Source of the DNA: Batrachochytrium dendrobatidis JAM81
Taxonomy: Eukaryota > Chytridiomycota > Chytridiomycetes > Rhizophydiales
Assembly: GCF_000203795.2 (NCBI RefSeq)
Contig: NW_006281099.1
Span: 1,925,774-1,989,773, forward strand
Length of the DNA stretch: 64,000 nt
Reading direction: 5' to 3'
This document shows, one piece after another, positions 11,712 through 24,123 of this stretch (position 1 is the first letter of the stretch; each line of letters begins with the position of its first letter). Under the pieces are notes generated by a model that saw nothing but the letters and a program-made list of their open reading frames with translations, searched no databases and was not told the DNA's origin. The translations under genes and the position numbers were made by a program.

Positions 11712-12288
11712 AAATTGATTTGATTAATAGAGAAAGGTGTTGCTTGGCTTTGTTTTTAAATTCAAAATTAACAGGATTGCTAGTGCGTTCTACAACCAAA
11801 TGCTGGTTTAGTATTAAAAGATTGAATTAAATTACAAGACATTTGATTGGGGAGTTTATATGCTGATGCACTTACAATCAGGGCTAGACAATGAAATTAA
11901 AAAGGAAGACAACTATTGCAGCTCGTTTTGAGCAAATGCCAGCCCTAAAGGAGCTGAGCAGCTCAAGCATTAAAACTACCCTCAACTTCAAGAATGCATG
12001 ATGCTACTAAGCAAAGGTTTACATTGGATATTTATATGCATCCATCCCAACCCAACATGCTTGAGCACTATAGGGTTGTACTCGACTCTTGGGCAATATC
12101 ATATGCTTGGCGGGCCCAGTTAATCTAATGGTTCATTCGAATGTGCTTGTCATCATTCGCTTTAGATTAGTCTTCAAATCAAACCGTTGTTCTAGATTGG
12201 GCTGCATTCAAATATGTGCTATCTGCAGCTAATGATAGTAGGGATATGAATGCAACTAGTAAATTTGATATTCCTTTTTAGTATACAA
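11712..12288. other. Intergenic region upstream of the ATPase
   Basis: About 580 bp with no ORF I can support. It must contain the ATPase promoter; no clear regulatory motif was recognised. Confidence 0.5.
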
Positions 12289-12529
12289 GGATGGATTTGA
12301 TTGACAGCATCGAAACAGTCGAATCCATATCTGGTTTTAAACTTGTCAATCGTACAATGTATGCCAAAAAGGATAATCTTGGCTCAACCATAATTTGATT
12401 GCATCATATGGATACTGTGCTTTAAAGAATTAAAGGTACCAATATCTAATAGAAAAGTGCAACAAGTATTCAGCCATTTGTTGGACAGTCATTACAAGAT
12501 AGTGTTCCATTTTATGAGTGCAACTGTAA
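12289..12529. mobile_element. Partial TIR element copy E3 (right half)
   Basis: Shares CTTGTCAATCGTACAATG and flanking order with copy E2 at 2061-2601. It ends in GTTCCATTTTATGAGTGCAA, a decayed version of the right terminus. No left end is visible. The end lies 54 bp upstream of the tRNA gene. Confidence 0.55.
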
Positions 12530-12583
12530 ATCAACCAACAAAGCATTTGTTTCATATTTCTTTTTGAAATTTGCTGTTTAACA

Positions 12584-12655
12584 TCTTCAGTAGTATAGTG
12601 GCTAGTATCTCCGCCTGTCACGCGGAAGACCGGGGTTCGATTCCCCGCTGAAGAG
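12584..12655 (+). tRNA. tRNA-Asp (anticodon GTC)
   Basis: The cloverleaf folds fully. The acceptor stem is TCTTCAG paired with CTGAAGA, with discriminator G. The D arm is in TAGTATAGTGGCTAGTATC. The anticodon stem CCGCC/ACGCGG carries loop CTGTCAC with GTC. The T arm GGGG-TTCGATT-CCCC follows. It is immediately followed by a T-run (GTTTTTT), a Pol III terminator. There is no intron and CCA is not encoded. Confidence 0.96.
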
Positions 12656-12977
12656 TTTTTTACTGTTTGAAAGTTTAATTTTGATCATTTTGTATCTTAC
12701 ATGTCGAGTAAAACATTCCAAGATTGCTCTTTTGCCATGGTTGTACATTGTATGATTGGCAAGTTTGGATTCAGATTTAAAAGTTGAACCTGATTGTTTT
12801 CGAGTCTGTGCAAAGTCATTTTTGTTTTATCCTAATTTCATGCATCTGCGCTCTAATTCAAGAAAACAGGAATGGAACTGTATATGCTAATCATCCAATG
12901 CTGTATTTACTAAAAACTCAAAAGTATCAATTGAAAAAGCAACTCATTTCTATTAAAGGCACAACAAATATTCAATT
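12656..12977. other. Short intergenic region between tRNA-Asp and the kinesin 3' end
   Basis: Starts with the Pol III terminator T-run after 12655. Nothing else can be supported. An open frame from 12784 runs into the antisense of the kinesin and looks spurious. Confidence 0.5.
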
Positions 12978-15900
12978 TTATTTTAAATGTTTTCGTCGAG
13001 ATACTCTTAAAGAACTCGTCGTGGAGGCATCATTAGGCGATGCACGCTTTTTCAATGGCTTGTTTAGAGTAAGATTTTCCTTGCCTGCCATTTTGTGATT
13101 GTCTGGTTGAATACTACCAGATCCTACCAAATCGCCAAGAGTTTGAACCACCATTTCAGCTGCCGCAGTAGAAACAATCAAAGATTGTGTCGAACCATCA
13201 TTATGATCATTGAGATGCTGCATAGGCTTATTTTCTGGTACAAGTCGTGGGGCAGCAGGTCGCAGAATAGGAATCAAACTTTGCCGCATCTTACGGCGAT
13301 GTTCTCGACGGATTGGCGTGATGCGTATTGAGTCGGGGTTTAAACAGTCACTCTGAGCCTTTTCTTTATTAACAGAAACAGATATATCACCGCCTAGTTT
13401 TACCGTGGAAGGAGTGCATACTTGGTTGGCAGGTTTTTCAGTCATGTTGTGGTGGCGAATACGATGTTTAGCCATAGGCGTGGCATCTCTATCATGATCA
13501 GACTCAGTGTATGTTTTCAACTGCTGACTACGTACGCGAAGAACGGATAGTGGTAGCGGTGTTGTTAGTACTGGATCTATACTATTTGCATCGTCACCTT
13601 CATCAGTAGTGTCTGCAGATCTATGATGACAACTGACTTCATCGTCTGTGTCTTGAATCAGCTTGGCACTAGCAAGTTGCATTCTATGCATGTCTGAATC
13701 CATATCCTGAAGGGGTGGCAAAAAAAGTTTGGAACCAGTTTCAATAGTACTCGAGTCCTTTACTGATGAAAACAGTTGATCGAGAAGTGGTGCTTGAAGA
13801 TCAAATGCAGTATCTTCTTCATACTCTTGATTATGTTCAAAAATAGAGTTAGTTGATTGATCAAAGATACTCGAGGTATCACTGCAAATAGATTCGTTGT
13901 CTTCAGTGCACGATTCATATTCAACAAGCTGAATGGCGTTAGTTGTCAAACCAAGATTATTGCTGTTCAAAGTAGTTGCATCGGCTGTCTTGTCAATTAA
14001 AGATTCGGCGCTGATAAACGCATCAATATGTTGGAGAAAAGCGGTGGAATTGGCCACGCCAGACATATCAAACACAGACGTCATTATGTCTGTGTTGAGC
14101 TGCATGATGCGAAAAAGCAAATCAGAAATGGTCTTGTTTGACTCCTCAAAAACTGCACGTTGGCAGGCAACCAATCTGAGCTGGACTTGAGTAAGTCGAG
14201 TTGAAACGTCCAATGTCAGTCGCTCACGAAGTAGAGGTGATTGAAGTCGACGATGATTATGTAACTCTTCCAAAGATGTAATGTAGCGTTCGCATGCATT
14301 TTTGGACTGATCGATATTGTGCCAAAGCATGGCATTTTCGGAATGTAGTTGATCAATTCGATCCATCACGCAGGAAATATATCGCGTAGGCAATTGGAAG
14401 ATCTTGGATAAGGAAAAGGCCAATGATTTGAAGATTTTCATTAGTGATTCGTTGCAAGCCATACGAGTCTCAAACGTAGTCATACTGGTTTGAATACTCT
14501 CAAATTTTGCAACAAGATCATCGGCTTTTTTGATCAAACGAATATAGACCCGATCATTTGAAACAGTAGAGGTGCCGTGCAAAGGTGACTGTATTGAATT
14601 TGAAATTGGGGCAAGTGACTGTGATGAGCGCAACAAAGCAAGTTCAGCCCGTAACGCTTCAATGATTTTTGGATACTGTCCAATGTGAGCATTAATCTCT
14701 AAAGTGTTTTGCACAAGCTTTGTTTTAATATTCTTGGCACGATTGGCATATTTGAGAGTATTATGAGTTTCCTCATAGTGGATTGTGGCTGGGCTTATGT
14801 TGGCAATCATGACTACCTTGCAATTGCCACCTAGTGAGAATTTAAGAAGCCGTGTAAGTTTAGAGTCACTAAAAGTAAAAATAACATGTTAGTTTAAAAT
14901 CTGATGTTTGCAAGCATGATTGAAAAACTGTAGTTGACAATTGTATTGTATTTACCGATACGGAATGTGGTTTGGACGATCTGAGCAAAGAGCATTAATG
15001 CAGTTTCCAAGCGACAGCAATGATCGATTGATATTTGCACCTTCCAACAGCCTATCTCCAGTGTTTTTAGTTACTGATGCACGCTCACTTCCAGCCAAAT
15101 CAATGATGCTAAGAGTGGATACTTTAACGGTAGCCACTCCAGATGGAGACTTATCTCTATAGCGCAGATGAATTTGGAGCACTGCATGCGAACGAGAACT
15201 AACTGCGTTTGCCAGAGTAGGGGCTTTTGTGCGATGTTCATTTCCACGCAAAAGTAGATCCATGACCTGATTGATTGTAGCAGGTGTATGCTCTGATAAC
15301 CCAGCCACAATAACACGGGAATTGTCTTCACGTAGATCTAATGGTGGGCCTGGAGAGAGCAAATCCTTGATGGTTTCATTGTATACTTCTAGATACGAAA
15401 TAGATGCGTCGGTGGTGTAATTCATATCAGACTCGAGAGTTTTTAGTCGAGAGAAGAGTTCTTGGACCGTTTTTGGAATAATTCCTGGATCTGACTGTGA
15501 TCCTATTATTAAAACATTGACGAATAAATACGAGAATCCATTGAAGAACAGTCAAGATCAGAAACATACCAGTGATGGTATGTGTTTTACCACATCCAGT
15601 AGCTCCATATGCAAACACTGTGGCATTGTATCCATCAAGAACATAGTCAATAAGTGGTTTAGATGACACCTCGAAAAGTTGCTGCTGTGATGTTTGTTCG
15701 TCCAAGACCCGATCAAAAGAATATCGATACTCTTTGTTGCGCCGTGAATGATGAGTGTATCGACGCTGAGCAGCACTATTTGCATTAGGGTTTTTTGGAT
15801 CTATAAAGCCCAAGTATATTGATTGTTTGGATTAATATCTTACAGACTCTAGCTATTGGCAATACTATGAAATGCTACCGTGAAACAAGAGAGCTTGAAC

Positions 15901-16173
15901 AGTAGTTTTATACGCACCAAATATAAGAGTGTGCTCATCAAGCACAGTGATGATACGGGCATGTGTTTGTGAAGGCTCTCCGATAATATCACTTAAAAAC
16001 GATGATTTTTTAGAGTGTTCAGCAGAAACAGACGAGTTTGAGCCAGATTCTCCAGAGAGAAGTGGACGCACACGCACCAATACAGTGATGCTAGATGATG
16101 GTGCAGAAGACTCGGTAGAGTTTCCAGTACTGGCAGCAGCAGATTCTGCCTCAATCCCTCGATCCATGACCAT
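12978..16173 (-). CDS. KIP3: Kinesin-8 family motor (Kip3/KIF18/KIF19 type)
   Basis: Plus-end-directed microtubule motor that limits microtubule length. The motor head is N-terminal: ITVLVRVRPL, YRYSFDRVLDEQTSQQ, the P-loop AYGATGCGKTHTITG, switch I NAVSSRSHAVLQIHL, switch II LSIIDLAGSERA, and NRSLLSLGNCINALC. The neck reads YANRAKNIKTKLVQNTLEIN then HIGQYPKIIEALRAEL, the signature of kinesin-8 rather than kinesin-1 or kinesin-5. A long, Ser/Thr-rich and partly helical tail follows, with basic patches near the C-terminus (RRKHLK at the end). At least four introns interrupt the head; the tail exon 12978-14810 is large. The ATG at 16173 begins MVMDRGIEAES. A TIR element starts 22 bp upstream. 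In flagellated cells a role in axoneme length is also possible (inference). Confidence 0.9.
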
Positions 16174-16195
16174 TCAAAGGTTTTTGGTTGAGTTT

Positions 16196-16550
16196 TGTAT
16201 TTAGTAAAACAGAACACTAAATAAGGGTGTCACCAGTTGTCTGATTTACTGGACAACAATGTCTTTTGAACTCTTTGGCTGGTCTTTGTTCATTGTGTAT
16301 AAAACCAAATGAGCAGCTACACTCGTTGAATCTCCAACTCTTCTTTCATTGCATTGCTCCATATTGTTCATTATTGGACTCTGTTGACAGTTGTAAAAAT
16401 AGCTTGTGCGATGCCAAACACTAAAAGTGTTCAAAATATCTACTAAAAGCAGTACAGTCAATTTTTAGTAGGCAAGCATAATAAATATTTAATATTGTAT
16501 ATATCAAAGCAAGTCGTCACTGCAAGATAATGTTTTGGCGTGAATACGGC
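16196..16550. mobile_element. TIR element copy E4, internally shortened
   Basis: The left end is decayed (TATTTAGTAAAACAGAACACT), but the following AAATAAGGGTG matches the interior of other copies. The right end TTTTGGCGTGAATACGGC is good. About 355 bp, against 520-630 for full copies. It ends 22 bp from the kinesin ATG. Confidence 0.6.
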
Positions 16551-17279
16551 AACATGTCAGAATTATCGGACTTATCCAAAAACACGTGATACTGTCTGCA
16601 CCCTTCAATGCAAGATCAGACTCTGAATCTTCAAAGCCGTCATAAAGCAAGATCTGATGTCAGTCAATCTAAATATGCCATACATCTTGAATCATTTGAT
16701 TCTACTACGGACGCCTCGACGAGCACGAGTGGCCATAACCATTTGGATCCAATTGCAATATCAAACAGCAAATCGATTGGTAAAGCTGTGCTACTAGTGA
16801 AAAAATAAGTGTAAGCTTTTGTCCTTGAAAGCAGCTGCAGCAGCTGCTGCTGCAGTCCTGAGACCCCATGTACTATCTCTACATTTCTGTCATACACCCA
16901 TATACATAACCCAGCGCATATATATTCCGTATCTGTTATTAAAAATTTGAATACACGAGTATACGTAACTGTCAGTAAATCGATGGGAATATTTCACAAA
17001 AACCTTGCTTTGACACAATCAAGCATGGGTATTGCATAGACATCGATGGTAACGGCTTTAATCCCTATTTGTATCTGCATTCTGCGCTTAGTCAAAAAGA
17101 CGCTCGGGTTGGATTGGTTTTTCTATTGGGCTTTATTTGTAAAATAAGCTCGGTTACCAAAGCACAGCAATATCGTGTAAGCAAACAGCATTCATTTAAA
17201 GCCCAGACCCATGTGTTAGTCCTAGGGAGGTTATAGCGGAAGAGTCTTTGCACAACGGCAATGCAACGTTTCTGAGTTT
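16551..17279. other. Gene-poor region
   Basis: A 66-codon open frame from 16608 has no recognisable features. A GC-rich near-palindrome of CAGCTG/CAGCAG units lies at about 16830-16856. No other feature can be supported. Confidence 0.4.
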
Positions 17280-17913
17280 ATCACCGTATTCACACAACAC
17301 AGTAAATAAGGGTGCTAAAATACATGATAAACAGTCAATCTCATGAAATGATTGGCGCTAGATTTACTAGTCAGGATCGTGCTTTTGAATTTTTTTGAAA
17401 AAGCTTGTTGGTTCGTGTTCATTTGTATAAACTGAACATTTGTTCACATCTATTTCAATCGATTCCACATCCCTGAAGCTTGTTCGATCACCAAGTCCCT
17501 TTTCATACAAACGAAGCATTGTGGTATTATGTGATTGGCATGAAACAATTGCAATCCTGAGACGTGCGATCTGTGCTTTCTCAAACTGGAGCACAGGTGT
17601 ATCTGATATCTTGGAATGTAGAGATGGGTTGTACAGACTTGAAAGTAGTCGAACCCAATATCTGGATTGCAACGAGTCTGGTTTCAAACTTGGTGATTGT
17701 ACAATATATGGCTATGCCAAAAAAGGCACGTTTGAAACTATAGTTTAATCTTGTGCATTGTATCATGAATATTGTGTTTGAAATTCGAGAATACCAATTG
17801 AAAAAGCAATTCATCTCTAGTCGGAGGGCACAAATATTCAACCATTATTCCAAAGCAAAAAAAGGTCGTGGGTGCTAAATGCAAATGTTTCATTTTACAT
17901 GAATACGGCTCTG
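17280..17913. mobile_element. TIR element copy E5, full length
   Basis: The left end CACCGTATTCACACAACA and right end CATTTTACATGAATACGGCT are inverted relatives of the consensus end. About 634 bp, among the longest copies. Short open frames inside it on both strands lack similarity to anything I know. Confidence 0.7.
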
Positions 17914-18702
17914 AAATAGATGGCCCTTCTGTAGTTGGAATCTAATACAGCATCGAGGGGTTAGTGGATGCGGTCAGATCCTTGCGTATGCAAAGCTAAA
18001 GATTGTCAATATACTGATAAATGGCTATTGAGTGACTGATCGATTTGCTTGTCAAATTTTTCACCAGTCACTAGCAATAAATTTCTGGTCAACTATCAAG
18101 TTTGAATGGCCACTCCCTGTTACTTGGTTGTGTTTTATGGTTAGCGACAAAGGGCGGATTCCTGCCAACAACCAAAACAGTGTCCCTCTTACCCATTCAT
18201 GTTTTAAGGCCGCATCTAACCCAGGTAAATAAAGCCTTGATCTCCCTGGGTTGCGGTTACATTTTTTAAATAAAAACTCCTATAAAGCCATTCAAGTTTA
18301 ACAAGGACGGCCATTGAGATCTTCGCGAGGCAAACCTCTGCTAGCCACTTTTCATACCAAAACAGCGCTCCGCTACAGCTTGTCTAGGTGAGCACGTGAT
18401 TATGACGGTATTTAGACTATTTGAGCCACCTTTTAGCACTAGCTGGTTGAATGATTTTATTCTACATGAATACGGCGGTGATATTGCCAAATCTAAAGAA
18501 CTCGCCTCACTAAAACGAGGAACGCTTCATCTGGGCAAAATCTGTGGCTAAGTTGTGATTTTTTGTACAACTAAAATCCAGCAGATGATGAAAATGTGGA
18601 TTATGGAGGCTTCAGAATTGTCGTCAAATAGCAACAATAAGGGTAGCTATGATTGACCTGACAATAGCTGAGCCGTTTATATTGGTCAGCGTGGTTTAGG
18701 AT
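17914..18702. other. Repeat-derived gene-poor region with a solo TIR end and a hairpin
   Basis: A lone right terminus TCTACATGAATACGGCGG lies at about 18461-18478 with no matching left end nearby. An imperfect hairpin lies at about 18202-18255, formed by CCGCATCTAACCCAGG and CCTGGGTTGCGG. No gene can be supported. Confidence 0.45.
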
Positions 18703-19244
18703 TTGCAGCCGCATTCATGCAAAATGAAACATTTGTATTGATCCTGCAGCCACTGCCTCTTGCTTCAGAATAGTCAACAGTTGAGCATTTGCGTATTTCT
18801 ACTACAGATTGACCACGCTGCTTTGTCAATAGACATTCCCAACTCTTGTTTCAAGCACACAATGCTCATGATGCACACACTAGTTTGAGCGTGCCCCTCT
18901 CCTCTTTTGACATAGCCATACATTGTATGATCATTACATCTGAACCCCGATTCATCTACTGCAATCCAGATATTGGATTACTGCTCTGATCTTTTCAGAA
19001 AACCCCTATGCAAACTTTTTTTGTATCCTAAAATCCCGTACACTCGCGATCTAGTTCAAGAAAGCAAAGTTGTACGCCTTGGGAATGCAACTGCTGTTTT
19101 CAGTCAGAGCGATGGGTGAGCTGGCGAATTTACAGAATAATGCTATCCAGTAAACTCGACCAATCACTTCATTAATTAGCGGTCTATTATTGCGTGTTTT
19201 GGCACCCTTATTTGGTGCTTCGTTTTACATGAATATGGCTGTAA
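18703..19244. mobile_element. TIR element copy E7, full length
   Basis: The left end TTGCAGCCGCATTCATGCAA and right end TTTTACATGAATATGGCTGT match the family ends in inverted orientation. About 540 bp. The interior contains CTAGTTCAAGAAAGCA, also found inside the 26.8-kb and 49.4-kb copies. Confidence 0.7.
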
Positions 19245-20499
19245 ATGGAAAGCTACCATTACTGAGCTGCATGTTTGGGCTAAAGCCATCTGCATTGAAT
19301 GCCAGCTTCATACTGCAAGTAAGGGAACTTTGCAGTGTGCTGTGGCAGGGTTTTGTTTTTCATCAGTCTGCTAAAATGTCCAGTATTTGGTTCTGACATG
19401 TGCTTGCAGATGGTGAGTGTAACCCTCTGCTTTGTTTTTCAGGCCCTATTGTGGTGAGTAGCTAAACAAACACAGCATTTAATTTTATTCATTTGCTGTG
19501 ATGACCCGTTTTTTTGCGATGATTAAGGATGCATGCGCAGTCTAGTCAACACCCATGCAATCTATTGTATGGGTATTACAGGGGGACTTTAGAATACATC
19601 TATGCGGTATTGATATGGAAATTCCCGCAATACCCCGTAGCATGGTCTCAACGGGTGTTTTGTGTATACGCATTTGATGTTGAATCCCTTCGCCTTGATT
19701 CTGTGATGCTTGTCGGACATCACCTTGCTATTGCACATTATTGATATTGTGTCAAGTGTCTGATGATCAATTATAAATTATTTTGCAACTGAAAATTCAC
19801 TTTATTTACTCAAAAAGCGGGTTGATGCTGCTGGTTAGGGAAGAAATGCCCGAAGCAAAAATATATTGATCTTGTGGTTGAGGGCTGTGATTGGCTGACA
19901 GATATTTGCTCTTTGGGATATAAACATTGTTGTTTGCCCCATTTTGTCGGTTGATTTTACAACTTTTGACCAACTCCGTCAGCTGGCCCTCCTTTCCATC
20001 ACTCCCTCTCGCGTGATTCATTGTCTCGAGTTCAATCATGTATGCAACCACTAAAATTTAGCTGCTTTGTTTGGCTATTTTCACTGGCCCATTGCACCTT
20101 GTAATTTCATAATCATTGGAGCTACGCTAACAAATTACCTACTTTGCTTATATTTACTTTTTATTTCCTACGGCTTACTTAAAGATCTGTTTCACGCACT
20201 ATTTAAGCTGTCAATTGCTGCTTTTCTTTGAATTCTCTGGGTTTTGCCACACGTCAACAAGATTCGTCGGTAACCACATTTGCCACCAGTCAACAAATCA
20301 GCAGCCACCTGAAACACTCAGCCCTGCATATTGCATCTACAACCGATTATATCTGCCGGCATCTGGCCCATCTAGAGCATCTTTTGCTCAATCAACTACT
20401 ATAATCACTCTTTCCAAGTAGCAGTTTATCTGGTCCTGAACTAGACTCGTTGCTTCTACTTTGAATCTATCTTTAGCCTTACTGCCATTTGTCTGCCGT
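19245..20499. other. Intergenic region upstream of the cyclin-like gene
   Basis: About 1.25 kb with only short open frames of no recognisable content. The last few hundred bases presumably hold the promoter of the 20500 gene. Nothing else can be supported. Confidence 0.45.
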
Positions 20500-21909
20500 A
20501 TGTCCATTCAGCCTCCACTACCTTTAATCATGGCATTTTTTCCACCCTTGTTTTTTCATGAGAATGAGCATGCCGCCAATCGAGATCAGGCATTGCGTAA
20601 CTCGTTCATTTATCCCAATGCTGCAGAGCTACTTGAACAGCAACAGCGACAGCGACATCAGCAAAATAATGATATGCAGTTTAGCAACTCTATCTATGAA
20701 CAGCAACAAGGATACCCCCCTCAGTACTCGACTCGATATCAACTGCCTCGTCTACAGCAACAGTATCAAGTACTTGCTGGATCATATCACAAAACACATG
20801 CACAAAACACATGGGCACACAATCAGCATCCACTATTGGTATCTCAGTCACAACTTCTTTCAATTCAACAGCAACAGATGCATCCATCATCTGATTGGAG
20901 CTATGGCACTGATGGTCAGATGGACAGAGTGTTTTCAGATGCACATACACTGTCTGATCCGCTAGACTTTTCCAATACAGCTGATTCTACTTCACACTCA
21001 CAATGGCACATTCCCAACTACTCGAGTGAGTCGTTGAATATGCAGCAGTCCCCTCAGCAGAAACAATCGCATCACTCTCTTGAGGATGCCATGCAGCTCG
21101 CCAACTTTGTGACTTCATTGGTTTTTATTCTGTGGAGATGTCGCTCGCTGTCACCACTAGATTCTGCATTTATACAGTTTCAAAACTACACCATCAAACT
21201 ACTCAACTCTACTTCTAATAATGTCACTCCTCCCGTAATTCTCACTGCTCTCAAGTATGTAGAAAGACTGCGTGCTGTCACTCCAGCTGGTGCTGAAGAC
21301 TATCCAATCAAATTGTCCATGTCTTGTCCTGCTGATGCTAGCAAAGAGTTGCGGGTTTGGATCACTGCGTTGTCTCTTGCAGATGGATTTGTAAATGACA
21401 ATGCATACACTGTGCGATCGTGGTCGGATGTGTCTGGATTCAGTGTGCTGGAGTGTGTTGCCATGCGCAAAGAGTTTTTAGAGGCTATTGAACACAAGCT
21501 ATACATCACTGAACAAGAGTACACTTACTGGCTGCAGACTCTCGAGTCTTTGTTGGATCAACCCGAGGCTTGTTATGGCACTGTTGGTATGACTGACACA
21601 GACCCTGTTGCAATCCCAAATACCACCACGGGTTTTGGCTTCCATAACGATCTGTTTCTTCCTGGTAGCTTCCCAGCAGATGTGGACATGGCGTCTTCAA
21701 TGTCTACTGCTGCTTCCACTGCTGCTCTCGAGATATGTCCTACAACTACCGTCTCTCCAATTTCTGTTCACTTTACTTCTAATCACAATCAACACCAGCC
21801 TCTGTCAATGTCTCAGCCCCAACTCTCCTTGTCGTGGCCACATTCGATCTCACAGTTTGCCGCTGCTACCATTGGCGATGCTGTTTTAGGTCGTCGTATT
21901 CGTCTTTAA
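20500..21909 (+). CDS. Cyclin-domain protein (fungal PHO80/PCL-like), Gln-rich N-terminus
   Basis: Predicted 469 residues from the first in-frame ATG (MSIQPPLPL); an upstream TTG in the same frame is unlikely to be used. Residues 40-200 are rich in Gln, Ser and His. The folded part begins near residue 205 (LANFVTSLVFILWRC) and has the cyclin-box order seen in fungal Pcl-type cyclins: PPVILTALKYVERLR, then LRVWITALSLADGFVNDNAY, then WSDVSGFSVLECVAMRKEFL, then LYITEQEYTYWLQTLESLL. Such cyclins activate a Pho85-like kinase; which process this one serves cannot be told. The C-terminus is Ser/Thr-rich and low complexity. No intron is evident. The cyclin call rests on motif memory and should be confirmed by profile search. 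Confidence 0.65.
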   Translation: MSIQPPLPLIMAFFPPLFFHENEHAANRDQALRNSFIYPNAAELLEQQQRQRHQQNNDMQFSNSIYEQQQGYPPQYSTRYQLPRLQQQYQVLAGSYHKTHAQNTWAHNQHPLLVSQSQLLSIQQQQMHPSSDWSYGTDGQMDRVFSDAHTLSDPLDFSNTADSTSHSQWHIPNYSSESLNMQQSPQQKQSHHSLEDAMQLANFVTSLVFILWRCRSLSPLDSAFIQFQNYTIKLLNSTSNNVTPPVILTALKYVERLRAVTPAGAEDYPIKLSMSCPADASKELRVWITALSLADGFVNDNAYTVRSWSDVSGFSVLECVAMRKEFLEAIEHKLYITEQEYTYWLQTLESLLDQPEACYGTVGMTDTDPVAIPNTTTGFGFHNDLFLPGSFPADVDMASSMSTAASTAALEICPTTTVSPISVHFTSNHNQHQPLSMSQPQLSLSWPHSISQFAAATIGDAVLGRRIRL

Positions 21910-22199
21910 CCTATTGCACTGATCAATCTGATGCTCAGAATAGTTGCTTGATGCTATTCCTTTGCCTTGTTCAAGTCTAAATCTACAGATATCCCATCCC
22001 TTGATAAACTCGCCATGTATAACTACTTCAGAATACTTTCTTTAATCCAGTTTCTTTTACCCTTACATCTCACTACATCTAATAAAGCTGGCATGTTTCA
22101 TTCCCGATTACTTTATGAGTGGTTTTAGTTTAAAATTGACATGGTTTCATCGTTTGGACAATTCTGCTTGTAACTGGCCAAATTTTGGTACTCTCGTTA

Positions 22200-23813
22200 C
22201 TATTGACAGTGTAAGGTTAGTTTCAACTTGATCAAATCTACATTCAGGCATACAACTTGCTTGGGGAATGGCGGTTTATGCGAATCTGTCTCCACTTCGT
22301 CCTCCCTTGATCAAGCAATACCCAAAAGTTAATATCCCAATATTCTGACAAGCAATGAAATATCTTGCTTACCAAAGTACATCAACGCCTTGCATTTCCA
22401 GCAGCTTTGCTGTAGTAGACCACGAGAATCGAACAATTCTTGGAAATCCAAATACTGGATCAAGATGCTTCTTCAACCATGCAACAGTCTTTGGATCTGT
22501 CAACCAGCAAGAGTTTGAACAGCATCAGTAAACTTTATCTTATTCGTGGTAGGCTATGGATTTACCTGCTGGATAGCCCGAGCCAAATGCACGCTGGGTG
22601 GAATCTATGCCTGGCTCTACAAACTCCCAATTACAAAGAATAGCATCACGAGTAACCTACACATAGATGTATGAATAGTCCACCTGTGATCTGGTTAATT
22701 GGCTACATGCTCCACATTCTTACCTTGGCACAGATACTCGCTGCACTGACAATGGGAAATAAACTATCTGCTTTTTTGGATACAACAATCTTGCCAATCT
22801 TTGGAAATCGTTTGGCAAGCTTGGCTTGATATGATTCTGGAGATCCGACTGTATCCACATACACCTAATCATCTCATTGAATTAAAACCCAAATCCAACA
22901 TCAATCTATTTCAAAATAGTGCTCAACTAGAAGCATACACATCAATACAATACCTCTTGTATATTTACGCCTTGATCCAATACACTTTGAATCAGATTGA
23001 TGGTGGTATCATGCGCCAATGCATTCAAGTTATACTTTGCACTAATCAACAAGTCATTAAACACATGGTAGATGCATTTCATTCAACATAAAGAAATCAT
23101 TGGATTTGCTTACCGACGTAGCATGCTTTCAGAAATATCTTGAGGACTACAGACAGTGGCTGCCCATCCAATCCATTCGGACTGCTTTTCAATCGTTGCA
23201 AAGAGTTTATCACGCTGAGTTTCATTCAACACCTTTGAATCTACATTGCAGTTGTTCCAATCATGTTGTATATGGTTTCAATCATCATCAATGGTCCAGA
23301 TCCCGATCAATCCTGAATTTTACTCCAATATACCTGCAAAACCAATATCCTTGAGCTTATCCTGGTGAGAAATAAGAGTGTAGCAAACGGCATACACCAT
23401 CGGACCTGTATATACAAGTTTACATGTCAACCATTGCAAGCCAACCAATAAAAACACTAGTGAACACCTAGTCGATTTACCCAAAACAGGACCTCGACCA
23501 GCTTCATCTACACCCAAAATGCACGGAGGTCTGTCCGATATTGGTAATTGAGATGATACTTTGATGGGAACTAGAGAGTTGTGGGACCAAGATAAAGTGC
23601 AGGGACCAGAGGGGATGTGGTTGAGAGTAGCAGTACAGTTGGTACCACTTTCCAGAGTATGACTGTCTTTCAAATCGCTATCATTAGAGCAATCGTCACC
23701 ATTCATCACAGCTAGCAACAATGTGGATGAAAATAAAGATAAATGACAAATTGCAATGATCACGATTAGTGTGTACCTTGTGTTTGAAATGCTTGCATAC
23801 AATTCACTTGCAT
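22200..23813 (-). CDS. RNH201: Ribonuclease H2 catalytic subunit A
   Basis: Cleaves the RNA strand of RNA-DNA hybrids and excises single ribonucleotides from DNA. Eight exons can be joined in phase from 23813 ([12 protein letters not shown]) to TAG at 22202-22200. The catalytic motif [15 protein letters not shown] (first Asp and Glu) leads into [11 protein letters not shown]. Then come IGFADSK (catalytic Asp), [16 protein letters not shown], the [16 protein letters not shown] block, [38 protein letters not shown] and [11 protein letters not shown]. Residues between exon 1 and the VDEAGRGP motif are variable. Exon 1, intron 1 (23776-23712) and the upstream 310 bp belong to a 418-bp segment duplicated at 36670-37087. 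Introns are about 60-95 nt. Confidence 0.93.
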
Positions 23814-24123
23814 CAAAATGTAGTCGGGTTTATTCCGATAAATATTGGTGGATTGCTCATCTATTGTGTCTCTTGTACTGTGGCGATAATCTGACTTGTT
23901 GACACAACCAGTGTGTTGAGCGATCTACTATTCCTGTCGACTCGATTAGGACGTCACACATTTGGTCTAGTGGCGACTGCTCGCTGATCTTGGTGTTGGT
24001 CTTGTTTTGACACGAGAGCCTTGACGCTCCACCTGTAGAGTACGCTAACCTGAAACAATTGCAATTTTACAACGGAGTTCACGTTTCCGAAAGGCTGCAG
24101 CCTGCTTGATGCCATCAGAATTT
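23706..24123. repeat. 418-bp inverted duplication, source copy (RNH201 5' region)
   Basis: The reverse complement of this segment matches 36670-37087 base for base over nearly its whole length without gaps. I saw one substitution (GGAAACGTGAACTCC against GGAAACATGAACTCC). It spans the RNH201 promoter, exon 1, intron 1 and the first six bases of exon 2. Similarity stops abruptly at both ends. Confidence 0.95.

Noticed and set aside
16608..16808. 66-codon open frame after element E4
   Set aside because: Low-complexity Ser/Thr content, no family, and it sits between repeats. A first exon is possible but unsupported.
19806..20051. 81-codon minus-strand open frame upstream of the cyclin-like gene
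   Set aside because: No recognisable content and no splice continuation; chance open frame.
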